Below, piece after piece: positions 7,301 to 13,900 of a stretch of 15,847 nucleotides of DNA. Position 1 is the first letter of the stretch, and each line of letters starts with the position of its first letter. The notes under the pieces are model-generated. The model had not been told where the DNA came from, did not search any database, and saw only the letters and a list, made by a program, of their open reading frames with translations. The DNA comes from an uncultured Clostridia bacterium (GTDB lineage: Bacteria > Bacillota > Clostridia > TANB77 > CAG-508), in assembly GCA_944386375.1 (NCBI GenBank), contig CALXAW010000020.1, positions 1 to 15,847 of the forward strand. The letters run 5' to 3'. The position numbers and the translations under genes are program-made.

Positions 7301-7836
7301 AGCATGGGCATTTAGAACAAGTAGGTTATGATACATATTGTAGATTACTAGATGAAGTAATAAAAGAGGTACAAGGTATAGAAACACAAGAAGAACCAGA
7401 TGTACAAATAGATTTAAATGTTACAAGTTATATTCCAGATGAATATATTTCTAATTCAAGTCAAAAAATAGAGGTATATCAAGATATAGCATTATGCAAA
7501 ACTAAAGAGGATATAAGTGATATAATAGACGAGTTAATAGATAGATATGGTACAATGCCAATAGAAGTAATAGATTTAACTAAAATCGCAGAAATAAAAA
7601 TTATATGTAAAAATCTACATATAATCAAAGTGTCTAGCAAATTCGATTCTGTAGTATTTACATTTGCTAAAAATAATGTAAATTTAGATATACCAGAGTT
7701 GATAAAAAAATATGGTAGTAGAATTAAGTTTTCAAATGGAGTAAAACCAAGTATAACACTAAAAATAAAGAAAATATCTGATACACAATTATTATGTGAT
7801 GTAAAAGACTTTTTACTTGAGCTTAATTGTAATTAA
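4399..7836 (+). CDS. mfd: Transcription-repair coupling factor Mfd
   Basis: 1145 residues, normal for Mfd (about 1150). It is an ATP-driven DNA translocase that removes RNA polymerase stalled at lesions and recruits UvrA for nucleotide excision repair. Domains in order: a degenerate UvrB-like N-terminus (about 1-340), a CarD-like RNA-polymerase-interaction domain (GDYVVHKTYGIGIF from residue 485), RecG-like helicase lobes with Walker A GDVGYGKT (633-640), DEEH (734-737), TMTATPIPRT (758-767) and QIRGRVGR (903-910), the TRG motif region (about 945-971), and the C-terminal D7 autoinhibitory domain. The ATG is preceded by AAGGGAG. It is the first gene of a unit with the methyltransferase 23 nt downstream. 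The usual upstream neighbour pth is absent; the accessory stretch abuts instead. All key motifs are intact. Confidence 0.98.
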   Translation: MNTILGELGKSPKFVDLVKNIENKTSPITISGLIDVGVAQQIAAINIFSKRPACIITYNEIQAKNIINNLRYFSNNVMHFPKKEIVTYDYVAESNDLGYERIDTLNKIYSNKNIIFVTTIEAVMQKLTPKKILYKNVIKLKLGENFGLEKLKQMLIDLGYTRCDMIEGKGQFSVRGGIVDIAYTENEGMRIEFWGDEVDSIRKFSVVSQRSTETLEKLTIYPANEYVLEKSIDTICKKIENKYENNQEDIEIIKSGNYISKVDKYFDCFYEKQETILDYLTDKYLIFIDEINKIQTRTHNIINDIKNVINLLTDKEKIYPEAYNGMLKDVDFNNYNNKLVYIEKQNTKPQIQTEEYTFNYRELNYFKSDTQRLITEIQTAQKNKQKIYILVSSKEKAKNIKKLLDENEILNKFDENLNHTIIVKNDHNIVTITIGGLTSGYVNYDLNQVVIVADDVIGGEKRSKKRANTVFKEGEKVVYSDLKIGDYVVHKTYGIGIFAGVNTITADKATKDYIKIKYQDDGILYIPTNDLDSVRKYIGGGEGTPKINKLGTKDWEKTKTKVKNNLRAVAKELIELYAKREKAKGFAFSKDTVWQTQFEDTFEYTETDDQLRCIEEVKKDMESQKPMDRLLCGDVGYGKTEVAIRAAFKAVMDQKQVAYLVPTTVLSDQQYKHFKQRMEEFPIRVEVLNRFKSSRQQKAIIKKLKLGEIDVVIGTHRILSDDVEFKDLGLLIIDEEHRFGVKDKEKIKQYKTNVDVLTMTATPIPRTLHMSIVGVRDMSVIYEPPHNRKPVQTYVLEYDREVIKEAITKELERNGQVFYLFNNVKDIEKKAIEIANLVPEARVEYAHGRMTGTQIEDIMQDFIEGTTNVLVCTTILESGIDIPNANTIIVENADRMGLAQLYQIRGRVGRSDRQGYAYITYKRDKLLSEVADKRLKAIKEFTEFGSGFKIAMRDLEIRGAGSLLGEIQHGHLEQVGYDTYCRLLDEVIKEVQGIETQEEPDVQIDLNVTSYIPDEYISNSSQKIEVYQDIALCKTKEDISDIIDELIDRYGTMPIEVIDLTKIAEIKIICKNLHIIKVSSKFDSVVFTFAKNNVNLDIPELIKKYGSRIKFSNGVKPSITLKIKKISDTQLLCDVKDFLLELNCN
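4473..4496 (+). repeat. 9-bp perfect hairpin inside the start of mfd
   Basis: AAGCCCGAT (4473-4481) and ATCGGGCTT (4488-4496) enclose a 6-nt loop, about 75 nt inside the coding region. It is GC-rich for this genome and has no T-run after it. It may be chance or a translation-modulating structure. Confidence 0.4.
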
Positions 7837-7859
7837 AAATCAACGGAAGGGGCTATATA

Positions 7860-8648
7860 GTGATTTCTAGTAAAGATAATGAATTTATAAAACATGTAAA
7901 AAAATTAAAAGATAAAAAATATAGAGACCTAAGTAATGAGTATATTATAGAAGGAATAAAGCTAATAGAAGAAGCTATAAAAGAAGAAGCGCAAATAAAT
8001 CAAATAGTTATATGTGATGATTGCGAAAAAACACAAAATATTCCTAAAAATTTAATGTACGAAATTGCAAAATATGAATGTGTGTATGTTGCAAATAAAG
8101 TGTTTAATACAATATCACAAGTAAATTCTCCTCAGGGGATTTTTGCTGTTGTAGAAAAAAATAATAAAAATAAACAAATAGATTATAAGCAAGATATAAT
8201 TATAGCATTAGATAATATTCAAGACCCAGGTAATTTAGGTACAATTTTGCGAACTGCAGATAGTATAGGGTTAAATCAAATACTAGTTTCAAAGGGTACT
8301 GTAGATGTATATAATCCTAAAGTTGTGCGTTCTACAATGGGGGCAATTTTTAGGGTAAAGGTTATTGAGTGTGAAGATATTGTTAAAGCAATAAAAGAAA
8401 CAAAAAAACATAAATTTAAATTGGTTGTTACAACTCCAAATACTCAAGATACTATATATAATATAAATTATAATAAAAAAGTTATTGCAATAGGTAATGA
8501 AGCAAATGGAGTTTCAAAAGAGATTCAAGACCTAGCAGATTATAAAGTAAAAATACCAATGCTAGGAAAAACAGAAAGCTTAAATGCTTCTGTTGCAACA
8601 GGTATTGTTTTATACGAATATGTTAGACAAAAAATAAATAAGGATTAG
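7860..8648 (+). CDS. TrmH/SpoU-family RNA 2'-O-methyltransferase
   Basis: 262 residues. The GTG start is supported by AAGGGG at 7847-7852, seven bases upstream. SPOUT-fold SAM-dependent methyltransferase acting on tRNA or 23S rRNA ribose. The N-terminal substrate-binding part (about 1-105; ISSKDN..IKHVKKLKDKKYR, then YIIEGIKLIEEAI) matches RlmB/YsgA-like proteins. The three family motifs are present: DNIQDPGNLGTILRTAD (118-134, with the conserved N and R), IGNEANGVS (from about 211; N213, E214) and the knot segment IPMLGKTESLNASVA (232-246). It lies 23 nt after mfd and is probably co-transcribed. The exact RNA target cannot be told from sequence, so no gene symbol is given. Confidence 0.93.
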   Translation: MISSKDNEFIKHVKKLKDKKYRDLSNEYIIEGIKLIEEAIKEEAQINQIVICDDCEKTQNIPKNLMYEIAKYECVYVANKVFNTISQVNSPQGIFAVVEKNNKNKQIDYKQDIIIALDNIQDPGNLGTILRTADSIGLNQILVSKGTVDVYNPKVVRSTMGAIFRVKVIECEDIVKAIKETKKHKFKLVVTTPNTQDTIYNINYNKKVIAIGNEANGVSKEIQDLADYKVKIPMLGKTESLNASVATGIVLYEYVRQKINKD

Positions 8649-8660
8649 CAAGTGCTAACT

Positions 8661-8675
8661 TTGGAGCGTAGCGAC
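8661..8675 (+). repeat. Dispersed 15-nt tag next to a palindrome (copy 2)
   Basis: TTGGAGCGTAGCGAC, identical to the minus-strand tag at 1659-1673. It starts 13 nt after the methyltransferase stop codon and is followed four bases later by the palindrome at 8680. Confidence 0.6.
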
Positions 8676-8679
8676 TTTT

Positions 8680-8714
8680 ATACTAATCCGAAAGTATGAC
8701 TTTCGAATTAGTAT
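8680..8714. repeat. 16-bp palindrome with one mismatch
   Basis: ATACTAATCCGAAAGT (8680-8695) pairs with 8699-8714 over a 3-nt ATG loop, with a single C/A mismatch. No T-run follows. It is tag-linked like the 1624 palindrome. Confidence 0.65.
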
Positions 8715-8720
8715 GAATAG

Positions 8721-8761
8721 AACCACTTATATTACTAATAATAGTAATATAGGTGGTTTTT
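8721..8761 (+). terminator. Terminator-like hairpin that also contains the yitT ribosome site
   Basis: AACCACTTATATTACTA (8721-8737) pairs with 8742-8758 (one T-G wobble) over the loop ATAA, followed by TTTTT at 8757-8761. It looks like an intrinsic terminator for the mfd/methyltransferase unit. The 3' arm includes AGGTGG (8751-8756), placed seven bases before the ATG at 8764. The structure would therefore hide the ribosome site of the next gene. Confidence 0.65.
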
Positions 8762-8763
8762 GT

Positions 8764-9612
8764 ATGGAAAATATAAAAAATATAATATTAAATATAATAG
8801 GTACAATATGTGGAGCATTTATAATATCAGTAGGTGTAGCATTATTTTTGTTGCCTAATCAATTATCGTCTGGCGGACTTTCTGGCTTGGCAACAGTAAT
8901 TTATTATTTTTTGAATTTGCCAATGGGAATTGCAATTATTGCATTAAATATTCCACTGTTTTTGTTTTCTAGCTATAAATTAGGTAAGGGGTTTTTTATA
9001 AATTCAATAATTGGAACAATAAGTTTATCTTTTTTTATAGATGTGTTAGAAAAACTAGAACCATTAACTAATGATAGGCTTTTAGCCTGTATATATGGAG
9101 GTATTTTAATAGGGCTTGGAACAGCAATAGTATTAAAAAATAATTCTTCAACAGGTGGAACAGATTTATTATCACAAATAGTAAAAGAATATAATCATAA
9201 TATACATTCAGGTACAATAATAGTAATTGCAGATATTATAATTGTAGCAATAAATGTAATGTTTTTTAAAGAAATAGAAATTGGCTTATATTCTGCTATA
9301 GCAATATATTTATCTGGTAAAATGATAGATATTATTTTTGAAGGTATTTATTTTACAAAATTATTATTTATAGTTTCAGATAAAGCAGAAGATATTGCAA
9401 CAGAAATAGGAAACAAAATAAAAAGAGGTACAACAGGGCTATATGGAAAAGGTATGTATACAAATAAAGATAAATTAATATTAATGTGTGCTACGGCTAG
9501 GCGTGATGTAGGTAAAGTAAAGCAAATTGCAAAACAAATAGATCCAAATTGTTTTATGGTTATTACAAATTCTAGAGAAGTTGTAGGAGAAGGCTTTAAG
9601 GTAGAAAAATAG
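8764..9612 (+). CDS. YitT/DUF2179-family membrane protein
   Basis: 282 residues. I chose ATG 8764 over ATG 8713 because it has AGGTGG seven bases upstream and because family members begin MxxIKNIIL..; the extra 17 residues upstream would be encoded by the hairpin. Predicted membrane spans lie near residues 7-30, 40-51, 53-70, 77-95, 107-124, 149-168 and 173-192. LPNQLSSGGLSG (30-41) is the usual signature after the first span, and NNSSTGGTDLL (126-136) the internal repeat of it. A cytosolic DUF2179 domain (about 196-282; GTTGLYGKGMYT, then ATARRDVGKVKQIAKQIDP) ends the protein. Substrate and role are not established for the family. Confidence 0.93.
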   Translation: MENIKNIILNIIGTICGAFIISVGVALFLLPNQLSSGGLSGLATVIYYFLNLPMGIAIIALNIPLFLFSSYKLGKGFFINSIIGTISLSFFIDVLEKLEPLTNDRLLACIYGGILIGLGTAIVLKNNSSTGGTDLLSQIVKEYNHNIHSGTIIVIADIIIVAINVMFFKEIEIGLYSAIAIYLSGKMIDIIFEGIYFTKLLFIVSDKAEDIATEIGNKIKRGTTGLYGKGMYTNKDKLILMCATARRDVGKVKQIAKQIDPNCFMVITNSREVVGEGFKVEK

Positions 9613-9615
9613 CAA

Positions 9616-9645
9616 TTGACTAAAAAAGTATGTATGTGGTATTAT
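9616..9645 (+). promoter_or_regulatory. Putative promoter of the ogg gene
   Basis: TTGACT (9616-9621), an 18-nt spacer and TATTAT (9640-9645). Transcription would start about 9652, leaving a very short leader that barely contains the AGGGAGG ribosome site. Read-through from yitT is an alternative. Confidence 0.45.
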
Positions 9646-9664
9646 AAAAAAGGGAGGATATTAA

Positions 9665-10537
9665 GTGGAAGAACAGACATATATATTAAAAAATATAGAT
9701 TCATTTGAGTTAGAGCATATATTTGATTGTGGCCAATGCTTTAGATGGAATAAGCAGGCTGATGGAAGCTACACAGGTGTATTTAAAAATAATGTATTAA
9801 ATGTACAAAAAAACGGAGATAATGTGATTTTTAAAGGTGTTTGTAATGGAAATATACAGAATATAGTAATAGATTATTTTGATTTAAAAAGAGATTATAA
9901 GCAAATTAAAAATATATTATCTAAAATAGACGAAAGTATGAATATAAGCATAAAATATGGAAGCGGAATTAGAATTTTAAATCAAGATTTATGGGAAACA
10001 ATAATATCTTTTATAATATCTGCAAATAATAATATACCACGAATAAAAGGAATAATAGAAAGATTATCTAAAAACTATGGTAAAAAAATAGAATGGAATG
10101 GAGAAAAGTATTATACATTTCCAACACCAGAAGAACTAAAAGATGTAACTGTAGAGCAATATAGAAATTTAGGTTTAGGCTTTAGAGATATACGTTTATA
10201 TGAAACAACACATATGGTATTAGATAAAAAAGTGGATTTAGAAGAACTACAAAAAGAACCAGATACATTAAAAGTAAGAGAAAAGTTATTAAGTCTTTCT
10301 GGAGTAGGACCAAAAGTTGCAGATTGTATTTTGCTTTTTTCTACACTAAAAAGATTTGAGGTATTTCCAATAGATGTATGGGTACGAAGAGTAATGAATG
10401 AATTATACATAAAAAACGAAGATGAAACAAAAGTAAGCAAAAAACAAATAGAAAAAATTGCACAAGAAAAATTCGGAAATATAGCAGGAATAGCTCAACA
10501 ATACTTGTTTTATTGGAAAAGAGAACAAAAAGCATAA
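9665..10537 (+). CDS. 8-oxoguanine DNA glycosylase/AP lyase, OGG1 type
   Basis: 290 residues. GTG start with AGGGAGG at 9651-9657, seven bases upstream. It removes oxidised guanine opposite C and nicks the abasic site. The N-terminal OGG_N domain carries FDCGQCFRW (20-28), matching the SGQSFRW motif of OGG1. The helix-hairpin-helix/GPD region has SLSGVGPKVADC (210-221) with the catalytic lysine K217, and FPIDVWVRR (from about 234) with the catalytic aspartate D237. Length and order agree with bacterial OGG1-like enzymes of Clostridia. There is no C-terminal iron-sulfur Cys cluster, unlike EndoIII/MutY. It is a likely second DNA-repair gene in this region, with a possible own promoter. Confidence 0.93.
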   Translation: MEEQTYILKNIDSFELEHIFDCGQCFRWNKQADGSYTGVFKNNVLNVQKNGDNVIFKGVCNGNIQNIVIDYFDLKRDYKQIKNILSKIDESMNISIKYGSGIRILNQDLWETIISFIISANNNIPRIKGIIERLSKNYGKKIEWNGEKYYTFPTPEELKDVTVEQYRNLGLGFRDIRLYETTHMVLDKKVDLEELQKEPDTLKVREKLLSLSGVGPKVADCILLFSTLKRFEVFPIDVWVRRVMNELYIKNEDETKVSKKQIEKIAQEKFGNIAGIAQQYLFYWKREQKA

Positions 10538-10541
10538 AATT

Positions 10542-10570
10542 TTGACCTTTATAAAAATTAATGTTATAAT
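10542..10570 (+). promoter_or_regulatory. Consensus promoter of the small LRV protein gene
   Basis: TTGACC (10542-10547), a 17-nt spacer and a perfect TATAAT (10565-10570), five bases after the ogg stop codon. It is expected to be strong, with a leader of about 70 nt. Confidence 0.75.
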
Positions 10571-10578
10571 AAAAAGTG

Positions 10579-10626
10579 AAGCTTGGATACCAAGCTTTAG
10601 TAAACATCAAGCGGGAATAATTTCCC
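10579..10626 (+). promoter_or_regulatory. Two small hairpins in the 5' leader
   Basis: AAGCTTGG/CCAAGCTT (10579-10597, loop ATA) is a perfect 8-bp stem right at the expected transcript 5' end. GGGAA/TTCCC (10613-10626, loop TAAT) lies just before the AAGGA ribosome site. The first could protect the mRNA end. Confidence 0.5.
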
Positions 10627-10647
10627 AAGAAAGGATGAAGAAACAAG

Positions 10648-10920
10648 ATGGAATTTGTTGCAGACAAGAAGGTGCTTACCACAGACGAGCAAGAAAGAAT
10701 TGCTCGGGGGTCAGATGTTAACCAAAGAATGCTTTTGGCAAGAAGACCGAAACTAGATTTATATGTTATGGGAATTCTTGCTAAAGATTCTGAGGAAAAA
10801 GTAAGAATGGAGTTAGCTCAATATTGTAGACACAAAGGGCTTCTTCGGTACTTACAAAAATGTGACCCATCAATGAAGGTAAGACAAAGTGTGGAACTAA
10901 ACCCTTTATTAAAAGGGTAA
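10648..10920 (+). CDS. Small protein with variant leucine-rich (LRV/HEAT-like) repeats
   Basis: 90 residues. ATG with AAGGA at 10631-10635, a rather long 12-nt spacing. Three units of about 26 residues can be aligned: residues 24-50 (RMLLARRPKLDLYVMGILA), 51-76 (KVRMELAQYCRHKGLLRYL) and 77-88 (KVRQSVELNPLL). Each follows the VR..LA.NP.....L..L..D pattern of LRV repeats. These form helical solenoids for protein binding, but the partner is unknown. The iron-sulfur cluster found in some LRV proteins is absent. It has its own strong promoter and a terminator, so it is monocistronic. The last codons form a small ACCCTTT/AAAGGGT hairpin. I know of no named gene. Confidence 0.8.
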   Translation: MEFVADKKVLTTDEQERIARGSDVNQRMLLARRPKLDLYVMGILAKDSEEKVRMELAQYCRHKGLLRYLQKCDPSMKVRQSVELNPLLKG

Positions 10921-10930
10921 ATCCCATCTG

Positions 10931-10960
10931 CAAAAGCTCTGGCTGTAGCCAGAGCTTTTG
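10931..10960. terminator. Bidirectional terminator between convergent genes
   Basis: CAAAAGCTCTGGCT (10931-10944) pairs perfectly with 10947-10960. The 14-bp GC-rich stem has AAAA on the left and TTTT on the right, so it works for the LRV gene (plus) and the activase gene (minus), which end on either side of it. Confidence 0.85.
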
Positions 10961-10997
10961 TTCTAGTATACACATTATATTTGTAATTTGTGGAAAA

Positions 10998-13900
10998 CTA
11001 CCCTACATTTACTTCTGTTTTGTTAGTTTTAGGTTCATTTTCTTTTTCTATTGCCTTTTTTTCATTTTGTTTTTTTGCTAAATTATCTTTAGCAACAGTC
11101 ATTAAAAGCTTAATTCTGTTTGTTTGGTTTGACTCGCTTGCACCTGGGTCATAGTCTACAGGAGAAATATTTGCTTCTGGGTATTTTTCTCTAATAGTTT
11201 TAATAACTCCTTTTCCAACAACATGGTTTGGTAAACATGCAAAAGGTTGAACACATACGATGTTTGGAATATCATGTTCTATATATTCTATCATTTCGGC
11301 TGTTAAAAACCAGCCTTCACCAGTTTGGTTACCTATAGATAATACATCTTTTACTTGTTTTTCTAAATGCCAAATATTGCATAAAGGTAAATATCCTTTT
11401 TTAGATTTTGCTAAAGCTGTTGCAACATCTTTTTCGAATAAATCTATTAATTTAATAGCAACTTTGGCAATTTTAGAAGATGTTTTATTTGTATTAAGTA
11501 AAGTATTAAAAGTAATTTTATGAGTTGCCATAAATTTAACAAATCCCATAAAATCTGGCATTATAACTTCTGCACCTTCTTGCTCTAAAAGTTTTGCAAC
11601 AAAATTATTTCCAAATGGATGGTATTTAATTAAAATTTCGCCAACTATTCCAACTCTAGGTTTTTCTATGCTAGTATCTAATTCAATTCTTTCAAAATCT
11701 TCTACCATATTATAAATACTTTGCTTAAATTCTTTATTAGTAGAATGTTTAAGAAGCTCTTTGCATTTATTCATCCAATAATTAAATAATTTATCTGTTT
11801 CTCCTTTATGTACCTCATATGCTCTATTTTTATTAGATAATTTTTGCAATAAATCTCCATAAATAATAGTTTTAAGTAAGCGTTCCATTAAAGGAATTGT
11901 TATTTTAAAGCCAGGCATTTTTTCCATTCCAACAACATTAAACGAAATAACTGGAATATTTGGATAACCTGCATCTTTTAAAGCTTTTCTAATAAAACCA
12001 ATATAATTTGTAGCTCTACAACCACCACCAGTTTGTGACATAATTAGGGCAGTTTTGTTTAAGTCATATTTACCAGACTGAAGAGCCTCTATCATTTGAC
12101 CTGTTACTAAAATAGATGGATAACATGCATCATTGTTTACATATCTTAATCCTGTTTCTACAGTATTTGGTGTACATTCTCTTAATAATTCTACTTTATA
12201 ACCACTAGATTGTACTGCAGTTTCAAGTAACTCGAAATGTATAGGTGCCATTTGAGGTATAAGAATTGTATAATCTTTTTTCATGTCTTTGGTAAATACT
12301 TTTTTGTTTATACCGTAATTACCAGATGTTTCGCCTAATTTTTCTTTTTGACGCTTGTTCATACCAGCAAGTAAAGAACGAATACGAATACGTATTGCAC
12401 CTAAATTGTTAACTTCGTCTATTTTAATTAAAGTATACATTTTTCCATAACTTGATAAAATTTCTTCAACTTGGTCTGTTGTAACAGCATCAACTCCACA
12501 ACCAAAAGAATTTAGTTGTACAAGCTCTAAATTATCTTGTTTACCAACAAAATCGGCAGCAGCATATAATCTAGAATGAAATACCCATTGGTCAACAACA
12601 CGTAAAGGTCTTTTCGCCTGTGTTAAATGAGAAATACTATCTTCTGTTAAAACACATAATCCAAGTGAAGTAATTAATGTGTCAATACCATGGTTTATTT
12701 CTGGGTCAACATGATATGGTCTACCAGCAAGTACAATACCTTTTAAGTTATTTTCGTTAATATATTTTACAGTTTCTTCACCTTTAGTTCTAATATCTTG
12801 TTTGCACTTTTGGTATTCAGCTTCTGCTTTTTGTGCAGCAGTTGTTAGCTCTTGTTTAGTAAAATTGTATTCTTTAAATTCATTTAATTCCATTACCTTT
12901 TTAACTAAGTTTTTAGTATCAAAAGGTAAAAATGGATTTATAAACTTAACATCACTTGCTTTAAGCCTTTCTACATTGTTTTTTAGTACTTCTGAATAAG
13001 ATATAACAATAGGGCAGTTGTACTTGTTATCTGACTTTTCGTATTCTTTTCTAGAATATGGCATACAAGGATAAAATATTGTTTTTATACCTTGGTCTAA
13101 TAAGCTCTCTACATGTCCATGAGCAAGTTTGGCTGGATAACATACAGATTCAGAAGGCATAGATTCCATACCTTTTTCGTATGTTTTTCTAGTACTTTTT
13201 TCAGAAACAATTACCCTAAAGCCTAATTCCGTAAGGAATGTAAACCAAAAAGGATAATCTTCGTACATATTAAGTACACGAGGAATACCAATTGTACCTC
13301 TTTTTGCAAACTTTTCGTCTAAAGGTGTATAGTCAAATATTCTGTCATATTTATATTTAATCAAATTAGGTAGTTTAGTAGAGTTAGAAACTATTCCTGC
13401 TCCCTTTTCACAACGGTTACCAGAAATATATCTATGTCCATTACTAAACTTATTAATAGTAAGTTTACAATGATTTTCGCAACCATTACAACGAGTATGA
13501 GTAATTTGAATATCTAAATTATGCAAATCTTCTGTACGAGAAATTGTAGATACATATTCCATATCTAAATTTGCTTCATATTGTTCTTTAGATAAAATAG
13601 CCATTCCATAAGCTCCCATAAGACCGGCAATATCAGGTCTTACAACTTCTTTTCCAACTATTTTTTCAAAAGCTTTTAATACAGCATCATTGTAAAAAGT
13701 ACCACCTTGTACAACTATGTGATCTCCTAATGTAGAAACATCTCTTACTTTCATTACTTTTTGAATAGCATTTTTTATTACAGAATAAGATAAACCACTA
13801 GAAATATCACCAACAGAATATCCTTCTTTTTGGGCTTGTTTAATTTTAGAGTTCATAAAAACAGTACATCTAGAACCTAAATCTACAGGCCTTTTTGCAA

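Noticed and set aside
8713..8763. Upstream ATG adding 17 residues to the YitT protein
   Set aside because: These codons are made by the hairpin arms, no ribosome site precedes 8713, and family members start at the equivalent of 8764.
10111..10682. Two overlapping minus-strand frames opposite the ogg gene
   Set aside because: They overlap each other, the ogg catalytic motifs and the next promoter; hydrophobic composition comes from reading A-rich DNA in reverse.
12802..12999. Plus-strand open frame opposite the activase gene
   Set aside because: It is opposite a strongly supported coding region and has no ribosome site or recognisable motif; the similar frame at 11260-11523 was rejected for the same reason.
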